In this document: positions 1-8,061 of the stretch, one piece after another
Layout of the letters: every line of letters starts with the position of its first letter
Numbering within the stretch: the first letter of the stretch is position 1
Origin: CAZNPW01 sp964575185
Lineage (GTDB): Bacteria > Pseudomonadota > Alphaproteobacteria > Rhodobacterales > Rhodobacteraceae
DNA length: 20,479 nucleotides
NCBI GenBank assembly: GCA_964575185.1
Contig: CAZNPW010000049.1
Coordinates: 1 to 20,479, forward strand
Direction: 5' to 3'
The notes under the pieces: generated by a model
The model's input: the letters and a program-made list of their open reading frames with translations, nothing else
What the model was told of the DNA's origin: nothing
Databases searched by the model: none
Translations under genes and position numbers: made by a program

Positions 1-786
1 GGGATGACCGTCGTCGCCGAACCGGGCACCGCGACGACGATCCTGGGCTTTTCGCCGAAGTCGCCGGTCATGCAGGACAAGGCGGTGCGCGACGCGATCT
101 TCCTCGGGATCGACCGGGCGGCGGTAGCGACGGTGCTGTTCGAGGGCTTCGCCGATCCGACCGTCGACATCTTTCCCACCACGGTGCCCACCGCGGGCAC
201 CCGCACCCCGCTGCCCGCGCGCGACGTGGCGGCGGCGCAGGCCGCGCTGGCCGCGGGTGGCTGGACCGGCGACGGGTCGGGCTGGACGAAGGACGGGATG
301 GCGCTGGAGATCGCCTTTCTGGTGTCCGAGGAGGCTTTCCCCGGCTCGCGCCGGATCGCCGAGATGATCCAGGCCATGCTGACGGAGGTCGGCATCAAGG
401 CGAACATCGAATCGGTCGACCTCGCGGTGATGCACCAGCGCCGCCCGGCCTTCGAGTACGACCTGACCTTCTTTGCCACCTACGGCGCGCCCTACGATCC
501 GCACGGCTCGCTCGGCGCATCCTTCGTCACCGCGTCGGACACCGGGCCGGACGGGAAGATCTACGTCCATCCCGAGCTCGACAAGCTGGTGGCGACCGCG
601 CTGGACACCGGCGGCGATGCGCGCGCGGGCGCGATGCAGGCGGTCTACGACTGGATCCGCGACAACACGGCGGCCAGTCCGCTGGTCGTGGTGCAGCGCA
701 TCTGGGCGGTCAATCCGCGGGTGAAGGGCTTCACCCTGCCCGTCACCGACTACGACCTGCCGTTCAAGGGCATCACGCTGGGTTGA
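1..786 (+). CDS. ABC transporter substrate-binding protein, peptide/nickel class (SBP_bac_5), 3' part
   Basis: This is the C-terminal 261 residues of a periplasmic solute-binding protein; the reading frame is open at base 1, so the first ATG inside the window (base 4) is internal and not a start. The protein would capture its ligand in the periplasm and deliver it to the permeases encoded just downstream. Family features seen are a conserved 'VRDAIFLGIDR' helix, the 'FPTTVP' turn and a 'YGAPYDPHGSLGASF' segment, all typical of family 5 binding proteins. The 'GAPYDPH' stretch resembles NikA-type nickel-binding members, but the ATPases downstream carry oligopeptide-type C-terminal extensions, so the substrate (peptide, metal complex or another small solute) cannot be settled. 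The stop at 784-786 lies four bases before the permease start, consistent with one operon. Confidence 0.88.
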   Translation, partial: GMTVVAEPGTATTILGFSPKSPVMQDKAVRDAIFLGIDRAAVATVLFEGFADPTVDIFPTTVPTAGTRTPLPARDVAAAQAALAAGGWTGDGSGWTKDGMALEIAFLVSEEAFPGSRRIAEMIQAMLTEVGIKANIESVDLAVMHQRRPAFEYDLTFFATYGAPYDPHGSLGASFVTASDTGPDGKIYVHPELDKLVATALDTGGDARAGAMQAVYDWIRDNTAASPLVVVQRIWAVNPRVKGFTLPVTDYDLPFKGITLG

Positions 787-790
787 GCCG

Positions 791-1732
791 ATGCGAGCGA
801 TGTTCCTGCGGCGGGTGGGGCTGGCGCTGCTTCTGATGCTGGCGGCGACGGCGCTGACCTTCTGGCTGGTCACGGCGGCGCCCGGCAACGTCGCCGCCCT
901 GATCGCCGAACGGGCGGCGGGCGCCGGGGCGGACGGGGCGATGATCGCGCGGATCGCGGACGACCTGGGTCTGAACGACCCGTTCCCGGTGCGTTACGTG
1001 CGCTGGGTCGGGGCGGCGCTGACCGGCGACTTCGGCATCTCGTTGCGCACCGGCAAGCCCCTGTCGCAGGAGTTTGCCGAACGCATCCCTGTCACGCTGA
1101 CGCTGCTGGCGGGCGGCGGGCTTCTGGTGCTGGTGCTTTCGCTGGCGATGGGGATCGCCGGGGCGGTGTCGAACGGCGGGATCGCCGACCGGCTGTTGCA
1201 CGGGCTGTCGCTGGCCGGGGCCTCGACGCCGAACTTCTTCGTCGCGGCGATCCTGGTGATCGTGTTCTCGGTCGGCCTCGGCTGGGTGCCGACCTTCGGC
1301 GTCTCGGGCTTCACCTCGTGGCTTCTGCCCTGGGTCACGATCGCGCTCTTTCCGGCTTCGGTGCTGGCCCGCGTCGTGCGGGTCAACCTGCAGGACGCCA
1401 TGTCGCGCCCCTTCGCCACCACCGGCTTCGCCAAGGGACTGACCCGCCGCGCGGTGCTGCTGCGCGAGGCGCTGCCGAACATCGCCATCCCCTACATGAC
1501 GACCTTCGGCGCGCAGTTCACCCTGATGATCATCGGCGCCATCGTGGTCGAGCGGGTCTTCGGCCTGTCGGGGGTCGGTGCGTTCTTCATCGAGGCGATC
1601 CGGTTCCGCGACTTCATCGGGATGCAGGCGGTGCTGACGCTGTTCGTCGTGTTCTTCGTGTCGGTCAACCTGGTGGTGGACATCCTGGCGATGCTGGCCG
1701 ATCCCCGGATGCGGAGGCCACGGAAAGCATGA
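791..1732 (+). CDS. ABC transporter permease, DppB/OppB type
   Basis: Encodes a 313-residue inner-membrane permease, the usual length for DppB/NikB proteins. It starts with a hydrophobic helix after 'MFLRRVGLALLLML', followed by the periplasmic 'LNDPFPVRYVRWVGAALTGD' region that is a hallmark of this permease class. About six transmembrane segments can be drawn. The cytoplasmic coupling (EAA-like) loop lies around residues 209-228 and would contact the ATPases. A second ATG three codons in (base 800) is an alternative start. The gene follows the binding protein by four bases and overlaps the next permease through ATGA at 1729-1732, so translation is probably coupled. Family assignment is firm; substrate is unknown. 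Confidence 0.92.
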   Translation: MRAMFLRRVGLALLLMLAATALTFWLVTAAPGNVAALIAERAAGAGADGAMIARIADDLGLNDPFPVRYVRWVGAALTGDFGISLRTGKPLSQEFAERIPVTLTLLAGGGLLVLVLSLAMGIAGAVSNGGIADRLLHGLSLAGASTPNFFVAAILVIVFSVGLGWVPTFGVSGFTSWLLPWVTIALFPASVLARVVRVNLQDAMSRPFATTGFAKGLTRRAVLLREALPNIAIPYMTTFGAQFTLMIIGAIVVERVFGLSGVGAFFIEAIRFRDFIGMQAVLTLFVVFFVSVNLVVDILAMLADPRMRRPRKA

Positions 1733-2631
1733 GCGGCGTGAAGGCATGGCCCTGGGCGATCCTTGCGCCTGCCGTCGTCTTCGTCCTGATCGGCGTCTTC
1801 GCGCCCTGGATCATGACGCATGACCCCGCCGCGCAGGACTATGCCGCCGTGCTGCAGGGGCCGTCCGCCGCGCACTGGCTCGGCACCGACTATCTCGGCC
1901 GCGACATCTTCAGCCGGATCATCGGCGGCGCGCGCACCTCGCTCGTCGCCATGGCGGTCGTGCTGGTGGCGGCGCTGGCCATCGGGGTCGTCATCGGCTC
2001 GTTCGCGGGCTATGTCGGCGGGCGCACCGAACTGGTGCTGATCTCGGTCATCGACATCGTGCTGGCGCTGCCCTCGCTGGTCATCGCGCTGGCGCTGATG
2101 GGGGCCTTCTCGGGCGAGAACTTCGCCTGGCTCAGCGACTACTGGAAGATGATCCTCGCCCTGACGCTGGCCTGGTGGGCGAACTATGCGCGGATGAGCC
2201 GCGCCGTCGTGGTGGCCGAGCTGCAGCAGCCCTACATCGAGGCGGCCCGGGTGATGGGCGCGTCGCATCTGTGGATCTTCGGCCGCCACATCCTGCCGCA
2301 TGTGCTGGGGCTGGTGGTGGTCTATGCCAGCGCCGATGCGGGGGCGCTGGTGCTGGCCATCGCGACGCTGTCGTTCCTGGGCCTCGGCGTCGCGCCGCCC
2401 ACGCCGGAATGGGGGCAGATGCTCGTCGACGGCATGTCCTACATCGAGGAGTATCCCGCGCTGGTCATCATCCCCGGCCTGGCGCTGACGGCCGTGGTGG
2501 TGAGCTTCAACCTGCTGGGCGAAGCCTTCGCGCTGCAGAAGGTGCCGCGCGCGGTGCGGGGGCGGTTTCTCGCGCGCAAGCGCGCCGCCCGTGCGGCGGA
2601 AGAAACCGCCCGCAAGGCGGCGGAGGCATGA
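1729..2631 (+). CDS. ABC transporter permease, DppC/OppC type
   Basis: Encodes the second membrane subunit of the importer, 300 residues. I chose the ATG at 1729 because it forms the ATGA overlap with the stop of the preceding permease; the frame is open further upstream, but that part reads through the preceding gene and has no membrane-protein character. Features in order: an N-terminal transmembrane helix (about residues 8-29), the DppC-class periplasmic segment 'HWLGTDYLGRDIFSRII', further transmembrane helices, and the EAA coupling loop starting near residue 171 ('EAARVMGASHLWIFGRHILP'). The tail is Ala/Arg/Lys-rich. It pairs with the upstream permease to form the translocation channel. 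The 3' end overlaps the next ATPase gene by four bases (ATGA, 2628-2631). Confidence 0.92.
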   Translation: MSGVKAWPWAILAPAVVFVLIGVFAPWIMTHDPAAQDYAAVLQGPSAAHWLGTDYLGRDIFSRIIGGARTSLVAMAVVLVAALAIGVVIGSFAGYVGGRTELVLISVIDIVLALPSLVIALALMGAFSGENFAWLSDYWKMILALTLAWWANYARMSRAVVVAELQQPYIEAARVMGASHLWIFGRHILPHVLGLVVVYASADAGALVLAIATLSFLGLGVAPPTPEWGQMLVDGMSYIEEYPALVIIPGLALTAVVVSFNLLGEAFALQKVPRAVRGRFLARKRAARAAEETARKAAEA

Positions 2632-3650
2632 GCGCCCCCGGCCGGAACGCACCGGTCTATCAGGTCGAGGGGCTGGTGATCGACCTCTACACGCCCACCG
2701 TCTCGGTCCGCGCGGTGGACGGGGCGGGGTTCGAGGTGGCACCGGGCGAGACGCTGGCCATCGTCGGCGAAAGCGGGTCCGGCAAGACGGTGATGACGCT
2801 CGGGCCGCTGGGCCTCTTGCCCGAGGGCGTGGCGGTGGACCTGCGCGGGCAGGCACGGGCCGACGGGCGCGACATCCTGTCCCTGTCGCCGCAGGAGCTG
2901 TCCCGGCTGCGCGGCGGCTTCTTCGGGGTGATCTTCCAGGACCCGATGTCGGCCCTGAACCCGATGCTGCGGATCGGCCCCCAGCTTGCCGGGCAGGCCC
3001 GGCGCTTTGCGGGCCTTTCGCCCGAGGCCGCGCGGAAGGAGGCCGTGTCCCTGCTGGCCCGGCTCGGCATCCCCGACCCCGAGGACCGCTACCACCGCTA
3101 TCCGCACGAGCTGTCGGGCGGGATGCTGCAGCGCGCGATGATCGCGCTGGCGCTGGCGGCCAGGCCCCGCGTGCTGATCGCGGACGAGCCGACGACGGCG
3201 CTCGACGCCACGGTGCAGGCGCAGATCCTGGCGCTGATCCGCCAGATCCAGAAGGAGGACGGGATCGCCGTCATCCTCATCACCCACGACATCGGCGCGG
3301 TGTCGGTGCTGGCCGACCGGGTGGCGGTGCTTTACGCGGGCCAGGTGGCGGAGGAGGGCACCGCCATCGACGTGCTGACCGCGCCGGTGCATCCCTACAC
3401 GCGGGGGCTGCTCGCCTCGGTGCCCGATTTCCGCTCCGACGCGGCCTCGGGCACGCGCGAGATTCCCGGCATCCCGCCCAGCCAGACGCGGCTCGAACCC
3501 GGCTGCCGCTTCGCCGACCGCTGCGACCGGGTGCAGCCGTCCTGCCGCATCCACCGCCCGCCGCTGCTGACCGTCGGCCCGGGGCCGGTGCGCCACCGCG
3601 TCGCCTGCCCGCCGGTCGTCGCCGCCGAGGGGATCGCGACCTATGCCTGA
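2628..3650 (+). CDS. ABC transporter ATP-binding protein, DppD/OppD type
   Basis: Encodes a 340-residue cytoplasmic ATPase that powers the importer. Visible motifs are Walker A 'GESGSGKT' (residues 47-54), the ABC signature 'LSGGMLQRA' (162 onward) and Walker B 'VLIADEP' (182-188), followed by the switch-loop His in 'LITHDIG'. The C-terminal part carries the oligopeptide/dipeptide extension (oligo_HPY type: 'HPYTRGLLASVP', then a Cys-containing 'GCRFADRCDRVQPSC'). Members with this extension are typical of Dpp/Opp systems and can bind an iron-sulfur cluster through these cysteines; the nickel-specific NikD usually lacks it. The start at 2628 is set by the ATGA overlap with the permease stop. 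The 3' end overlaps the partner ATPase by eight bases. Confidence 0.93.
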   Translation: MSAPGRNAPVYQVEGLVIDLYTPTVSVRAVDGAGFEVAPGETLAIVGESGSGKTVMTLGPLGLLPEGVAVDLRGQARADGRDILSLSPQELSRLRGGFFGVIFQDPMSALNPMLRIGPQLAGQARRFAGLSPEAARKEAVSLLARLGIPDPEDRYHRYPHELSGGMLQRAMIALALAARPRVLIADEPTTALDATVQAQILALIRQIQKEDGIAVILITHDIGAVSVLADRVAVLYAGQVAEEGTAIDVLTAPVHPYTRGLLASVPDFRSDAASGTREIPGIPPSQTRLEPGCRFADRCDRVQPSCRIHRPPLLTVGPGPVRHRVACPPVVAAEGIATYA

Positions 3651-4614
3651 CGCCATCCGCGCCTCCGGCCTCAAGGTGCATTTCAGGTCCGGCGGCGGAC
3701 TGGTCCGCGCGGTGGACGGCGTGGACCTGACCGTCGCGCAGGGGGCCTTCCACGGCATCGTGGGCGAGTCGGGCTGCGGCAAGACCACGCTGGCCCGGGC
3801 GCTGATCGGCTTGCAGACGGCGACGGCGGGAAGCGTCGACATCCTCGGGCGCGACCGCGCCGCCTGGGCCAGGGCGGATCGCCTGGGCTTCGCCCGCGCG
3901 GTCCAGTTCATCTTCCAGGATCCGCTCGGCTCGATGAGCCGCCGGCAGACCGTCGGCCAGACGCTGGAGGAGCCGCTGCAGATCCACGGCCTGGGCGACG
4001 GCAGGGCCCGCCGCGCCCGGGTGGCCGAGCTTCTCGACCTCGTGGCCCTGCCCGCGACCGTGCTCGACCGCCTGCCGCGGTCGCTGTCGGGCGGCCAGCG
4101 GCAGCGGGTCTCGATCGCCCGGGCGCTGGCGCTGTCGCCGCAGCTCCTGATCTGCGACGAGCCGCTGTCGGCGCTCGATGTCTCGGTCCGCGCGCAGATC
4201 GTCAACCTTTTCGCGCGGTTGCAGGCGCAGCTCGGCCTGACGATCGTGATCGTCGCCCACGACCTGGCGATCGTGCGCGAGGTCTGTTCGGCGGTGACGG
4301 TGATGTATCTCGGCCGCGTCGCCGAGGAGGGGGCGGCGAAGCCCCTGTTCGCCGACCCGGCGCATCCCTACAGCCAGGCGCTGCTGTCCGCCGTCCCCTC
4401 GCCCGACCCGCGGGTGGAGGCGGTGCGTCCCCGCATCCTGCTGCAGGGCGACCCGCCCAGCCCCCGCACCCCGCCTGCCGGCTGCCGCTTCTCCACCCGC
4501 TGCCCGCTGGCCCAGCCGGTCTGCCGCGACACCGAGCCGGCGCTGCGGCCCGTTCCCCATGCCGGGGCCGCCGCCTGCCACTTCGCCGACGCGGGCGCGC
4601 ACGCGACGATCTGA
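3643..4614 (+). CDS. ABC transporter ATP-binding protein, DppF/OppF type
   Basis: Encodes the second, 323-residue ATPase subunit of the importer. Motifs: Walker A 'GESGCGKT' (residues 41-48), Q-loop in 'FIFQDPLGSMSRR', signature 'LSGGQRQR' (148-155), Walker B ending in D172-E173 ('LLICDEP'), then 'SALDVSVRAQI' and the His switch in 'VAHDLA'. The oligo_HPY C-terminal extension is present ('HPYSQALLSAVPSPDP', followed by 'GCRFSTRCPLAQPVC'). It is the last gene of the transport operon; the start overlaps the preceding gene by eight bases. No strong intrinsic terminator follows: only a 5 bp GC stem (CTGCG/CGCAG at 4658-4674) without a T tract is visible in the gap. Confidence 0.93.
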   Translation: MPDAIRASGLKVHFRSGGGLVRAVDGVDLTVAQGAFHGIVGESGCGKTTLARALIGLQTATAGSVDILGRDRAAWARADRLGFARAVQFIFQDPLGSMSRRQTVGQTLEEPLQIHGLGDGRARRARVAELLDLVALPATVLDRLPRSLSGGQRQRVSIARALALSPQLLICDEPLSALDVSVRAQIVNLFARLQAQLGLTIVIVAHDLAIVREVCSAVTVMYLGRVAEEGAAKPLFADPAHPYSQALLSAVPSPDPRVEAVRPRILLQGDPPSPRTPPAGCRFSTRCPLAQPVCRDTEPALRPVPHAGAAACHFADAGAHATI

Positions 4615-4695
4615 CGGAAGGCCATGGCCGCGCCGGCTGGATTCCCGGCAGGGTCGCCTGCGTCGCCGGCGCAGAGCTCAACCGGGGCCCGCGAC

Positions 4696-5016
4696 CTACC
4701 CCCGGCCGCGCTGGCGGCGGAAGGCGCTGGGAGCCCGTGCGGTCGGCCATCCACCAGCCCCAGAGGCCCGTGACCACGGCGAGCGCCAGCATCGCCTGCC
4801 CGATGCGGCCTGCATCCGCGCCCGGAGTCGCATCGCCCGGAGGGAGCTCGCGATCATCAGGGCCGCGAAGAAGGCGACGAGGCCGCCGAGGCCGCCAAGG
4901 ACAAGCCGGATGCTTTCGCGATTGGCCAGGATGTCGGGCAGGCCCTGGAAAAGCGCGGCGAGGCCGGCGAGCAAGAGGGTGATCGCAATGATGCGGTCGC
5001 GTTTCGGGTGGATCAT
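4696..5016 (-). pseudogene. small two-helix membrane protein gene, apparently frameshifted
   Basis: Not a family I recognise. The minus-strand frame begins at ATG 5014-5016, nine bases after a GGACGAGG-like ribosome site, and encodes an N-terminal transmembrane helix ('IIAITLLLAGLAALF'), a short polar loop and a second helix ('LGGLGGLVAFFAALMIASSLR', about residues 41-60). After residue 60 the frame turns into Arg/Trp/Ser-rich sequence and stops at 4696. In the alternative frame, from about base 4836, the sequence reads as a plausible continuation: 'DATPGADAGRIGQAMLALAV' and then a third hydrophobic stretch, 'VTGLWGWWMADR'. One missing base near 4834-4838 would join the two parts. Whether this is a real mutation or a sequencing error cannot be told here. 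The true 3' end is unclear because the second frame stays open into the antisense of the upstream ATPase gene. It is divergent from hslV. Confidence 0.45.
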
Positions 5017-5044
5017 CGGAAATGCCTCGTCCAAAGACCGCTGC

Positions 5045-5076
5045 CTTGCGGCCCGGGGGGCGGGAGTCAATATGGA
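5045..5076 (+). promoter_or_regulatory. candidate hslV promoter
   Basis: TTGCGG (5046-5051) and CAATAT (5068-5073) are separated by 16 bases, just upstream of the hslV ribosome site. The -35 element is part of a CCTTG sequence, which recalls the CTTG core of heat-shock (RpoH) promoters; hslVU is a heat-shock operon in E. coli. The match is weak and the assignment is inference. Confidence 0.25.
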
Positions 5077-5094
5077 GGGGTGAAAGGGGACATC

Positions 5095-5658
5095 ATGACC
5101 GACGACAGGTTTCCCGGCTGGCACGGCACGACCATCCTGGCCGTGCGGCGCGGCGGCCGCGTGGTGGTGGCGGGCGACGGGCAGGTCAGCGTCGGGCAGA
5201 CGGTGATGAAGGGCACGGCGCGGAAGGTGCGCCGCCTCAGCCCCGGCGGGCGGGACGTGGTCTGCGGCTTCGCGGGCAGCACGGCGGACGCCTTCACCCT
5301 GCTGGAGCGGCTGGAGAAGAAGCTCGAGGCGGCGCCGGGGCAGCTTGCGCGGGCGGCGGTCGATCTGGCGAAGGACTGGCGGACGGACAAGTATCTGCGC
5401 AACCTGGAAGCGATGCTGATCGTGACCGACGGGCGCGACCTGTTCGTCATCACCGGCGCGGGGGACGTGCTGGAGCCCGAGCATGACGTGGCCGCGATCG
5501 GGTCGGGCGGGAACTTCGCGCTGGCCGCGGCGCGGGCGCTGATGGGCACGGACATGGACGCCGAGGCGGTGGCCCGCCGCGCCATGGCCATCGCGGCCGA
5601 CATCTGCGTCTACACCAACGGCAACCTGACGGTGGAGGCGATCCATGCGCCCGGATGA
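5095..5658 (+). CDS. hslV: ATP-dependent protease subunit HslV (ClpQ)
   Basis: Encodes the proteolytic core subunit of the HslVU (ClpQY) protease, a double ring that degrades unfolded and regulatory proteins in the cytoplasm, 187 residues. The ATG at 5095 is preceded by AAAGGGGA (5083-5090), which favours it over an upstream in-frame ATG. The catalytic N-terminal threonine of the mature enzyme should be Thr12, after 'RFPGWHG'; such a short pro-segment is usual in alphaproteobacterial HslV, whereas the E. coli protein starts almost directly with Thr. Conserved segments include 'VAGDGQVS', 'GFAGSTADAFTLLERLE', 'IGSGGNFALAAARAL' and the C-terminal 'ICVYTNGNL'. The end overlaps the next gene by 14 bases, and hslU follows one gene later in the same operon. 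Confidence 0.97.
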   Translation: MTDDRFPGWHGTTILAVRRGGRVVVAGDGQVSVGQTVMKGTARKVRRLSPGGRDVVCGFAGSTADAFTLLERLEKKLEAAPGQLARAAVDLAKDWRTDKYLRNLEAMLIVTDGRDLFVITGAGDVLEPEHDVAAIGSGGNFALAAARALMGTDMDAEAVARRAMAIAADICVYTNGNLTVEAIHAPG

Positions 5659-6751
5659 GGCCCCGGAGTTCAGCGCGGCCGACATCCGCGCCGCCGTCGG
5701 CGCGGGGCACCTGACCGAGGCGCAGGCGGCGACGGTGCTCGCGCTCGCCCGCGACCGGGCGGGCAAGCGCGCCGGGCTGCCGGCCGAGGACGAGCCGTTC
5801 GAGTTCTTCCGCGGGTTTTCCGAGATCTTCGTGAGCGTCGGCCTCCTGATCCTGATGGGCGGGATCGTGGGGCTGCTGACCGTCTTCGGCGGCTTTGCGA
5901 TGCTCGCGGCTCTCCCGCTCGCCTGCGCCGGGATCGCCTGGTGGTGGGCCACCTATTTCACGCTGAAGCGGCGGATGAACCTGCCGTCGATGGTTCTGGT
6001 GTCGCTGTTCGCGGGGGGGATCTACGTCTCGGCCATCACCATCGTGGGGTTCGACACAGGCCGGGTAAGGCTGCCGTTCATCGTGGCGGGGGCGGTGACG
6101 GCGGTCGCGCTCGGGCTGTGGTACCGGACCTTCCGGCTGCCCTTCACGGCCTTCCTGATCGGGCTGGCCGCCCTGGGCGTGGTCTATGCGACGACGGCCT
6201 CGCTGAACAACCTGACCGATCTGGCGACGGGAGCGGGGGCGGGGTTCGGCGCGCTGTTCGACTTGCGCAACAGCCCGGCCTTCGCGCTGGCGACGCTGAG
6301 CTTCGGCGTGGCGTGTTTCCTGGCCGCGATGTGGTTCGACACGCGCGACCCCTATCGGCTGGGCCGGCACGCGGCGACGGGGTTCTGGCTGCATCTGCTG
6401 GCGGCACCGGCGCTGGTGAACACGGTGGCCTTCACGCTCTTGAACATCGGGGGCGCGGCGGGGTATCTGGCGCTGACGGCGGCGCTGGCGGTGATCGCGG
6501 GGCTGGCGCTGGTGATCGACCGGCGGTCGTTCCTGACCGCGGCCATCGTCTATATCGCCGCCGTGCTGGGCTGGCTGTTCGTCGACGCGCAGGGGGGCAA
6601 TCCCGGGCAGCTCATCGCGGTGACGCTGATCCTGGGCGGGTTCATCACCGCGCTCGGGACCTGGTGGGTGCCCTTGCGGTCGGGCCTGATGCGGGCCCTG
6701 CCGGCCTTCCCCGGCAAGGACCGCCTGCCGCCCTATGGAGTGCCCGGATGA
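5645..6751 (+). CDS. polytopic membrane protein encoded between hslV and hslU
   Basis: Encodes a 368-residue integral membrane protein of no family I can name with confidence. The first 55 residues are soluble: a helix 'SAADIRAAVGAGHLTEAQAATVLAL', reminiscent of the N-terminal part of DUF2157-type membrane proteins, followed by acidic residues. From about residue 57 onward there are roughly ten hydrophobic segments (near 57-80, 83-105, 114-136, 142-160, 166-185, 211-231, 243-266, 268-291, 297-315 and 321-342), and a short Pro-rich tail. No catalytic motif is evident. It overlaps hslV by 14 bases and hslU by ATGA (6748-6751), so its translation is coupled to both protease subunits. That suggests heat-shock co-expression, but a functional link to the protease is only inference. 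Confidence 0.8.
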   Translation: MRPDEAPEFSAADIRAAVGAGHLTEAQAATVLALARDRAGKRAGLPAEDEPFEFFRGFSEIFVSVGLLILMGGIVGLLTVFGGFAMLAALPLACAGIAWWWATYFTLKRRMNLPSMVLVSLFAGGIYVSAITIVGFDTGRVRLPFIVAGAVTAVALGLWYRTFRLPFTAFLIGLAALGVVYATTASLNNLTDLATGAGAGFGALFDLRNSPAFALATLSFGVACFLAAMWFDTRDPYRLGRHAATGFWLHLLAAPALVNTVAFTLLNIGGAAGYLALTAALAVIAGLALVIDRRSFLTAAIVYIAAVLGWLFVDAQGGNPGQLIAVTLILGGFITALGTWWVPLRSGLMRALPAFPGKDRLPPYGVPG

Positions 6752-8046
6752 CCGACCTGACCCCGCGCGAGATCGTGTCGGAGCTCGACCGCTACATCAT
6801 CGGGCAGCGCGACGCCAAGCGCGCGGTCGCGGTGGCGCTGCGCAACCGCTGGCGGCGCAAGCGCCTGGGCGCGGACCTGCGGGACGAGGTCTATCCGAAG
6901 AACATCCTGATGATCGGGCCGACGGGGGTGGGCAAGACCGAGATCAGCCGCCGGCTGGCGCGGCTCGCGCGGGCGCCGTTCCTGAAGGTGGAGGCGACGA
7001 AGTTCACCGAGGTGGGCTATGTCGGCCGCGACGTGGACAGCATCGTGCGCGATCTGGTCGATGCGGCGATGATCGACACCCGCGCCCGGATGCGCGAGGA
7101 GGTCAAGGCGCGCGCGGCGAAGGCGGCCGAGGACCGGGTGATCGAGGCGGTGGCGGGCAAGGATGCCCGCGAGGCGACGCGCGAGATGTTCCGGCGGAAG
7201 CTGCGGGCCGGGGAGCTCGACGATACGGTGATCGAGGTGGAGGTGACCGAGGCCCCCGCGATGCCGTTGGGCATGGCCCCGCCGGGGATGGAGATGCAGA
7301 TGCAGGGCCTGCAGGACCTGTTCGGCCGCGCCTTCGGGGGGCGCACGGCGAAGAAGAGGATGACCGTCGCCGAAAGCCACGAGGTGCTGGTGGCGGCCGA
7401 GGCCGACAAGATGCTCGACGACGAGGCGGTGAAGGCCGCCGCCATGGAGGCGGTGCAGGAGAACGGGATCGTGTTCCTGGACGAGATCGACAAGATCTGC
7501 GCCCGGGCCGACGCGCGCGGGGCCGATGTCAGCCGCGAGGGCGTGCAGCGGGACCTTCTGCCGCTGATCGAGGGCACGACGGTTTCGACCAAATACGGGC
7601 CGGTGAAGACCGACCACATCCTGTTCATCGCGAGCGGCGCGTTCCATGTGGCCAAGCCTTCGGACCTGCTGCCCGAGCTGCAGGGGCGGCTGCCGATCCG
7701 GGTGGAGCTGGCGCCGCTGACCGAGGGCGATTTCGTCCGCATCCTGACCGAGACGGACAACGCGCTGACGCGGCAGTATGCGGCGCTGATGGGGACGGAA
7801 GGCGTGGCCGTGACCTTCACCGACGACGGGATCGCGGCGCTGGCGCGGATCGCGGCGGAGGTGAACCGGGCGGTGGAGAACATCGGGGCGCGCCGGCTTT
7901 ACACCGTGATGGAACGGGTGTTCGAGGAGCTGTCCTTCACCGCGCCCGACCGCGGCGGCGACAGCGTCACGGTCGACGCGGGGTTCGTGGAAAAAAACCT
8001 GGGCGCGCTGGCACGGTCGGCGGACATCTCGCGTTACGTCCTGTAA
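6748..8046 (+). CDS. hslU: ATP-dependent protease ATPase subunit HslU (ClpY)
   Basis: Encodes the 432-residue AAA+ unfoldase that docks on HslV, unfolds substrates and opens the protease. Visible features: 'IVSELDRYIIGQRDAKRAVAVALRNRWRR' near the N terminus, Walker A 'GPTGVGKT' (residues 57-64), pore-loop segment 'EVGYVGRDV', a Met-rich I-domain region ('MPLGMAPPGMEMQMQGLQ'), Walker B 'VFLDEID' (242-248), sensor-region 'GRLPIRVEL', and the C-terminal 'DISRYVL', which matches the conserved tail that inserts into HslV to activate it. Length and all key residues are normal. The start at 6748 overlaps the stop of the membrane protein gene (ATGA). The lipoprotein hydrolase gene follows after 15 bases. 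Confidence 0.98.
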   Translation: MTDLTPREIVSELDRYIIGQRDAKRAVAVALRNRWRRKRLGADLRDEVYPKNILMIGPTGVGKTEISRRLARLARAPFLKVEATKFTEVGYVGRDVDSIVRDLVDAAMIDTRARMREEVKARAAKAAEDRVIEAVAGKDAREATREMFRRKLRAGELDDTVIEVEVTEAPAMPLGMAPPGMEMQMQGLQDLFGRAFGGRTAKKRMTVAESHEVLVAAEADKMLDDEAVKAAAMEAVQENGIVFLDEIDKICARADARGADVSREGVQRDLLPLIEGTTVSTKYGPVKTDHILFIASGAFHVAKPSDLLPELQGRLPIRVELAPLTEGDFVRILTETDNALTRQYAALMGTEGVAVTFTDDGIAALARIAAEVNRAVENIGARRLYTVMERVFEELSFTAPDRGGDSVTVDAGFVEKNLGALARSADISRYVL

Positions 8047-8061
8047 TCCACGGGGACGTCG

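Noticed and set aside
773..2856. Long minus-strand open frames opposite the two permease genes
   Set aside because: They lie antisense to well-supported permeases and have no recognisable domain or ribosome site.
1..4614. Naming the importer NikABCDE for nickel
   Set aside because: The binding protein has a NikA-like GAPYDPH segment, but both ATPases carry the oligopeptide-type C-terminal extension, which NikD and NikE normally lack. Substrate left open.
4658..4674. CTGCG/CGCAG stem after the importer operon as a terminator
   Set aside because: Only five base pairs and no T tract; likely chance in GC-rich sequence.
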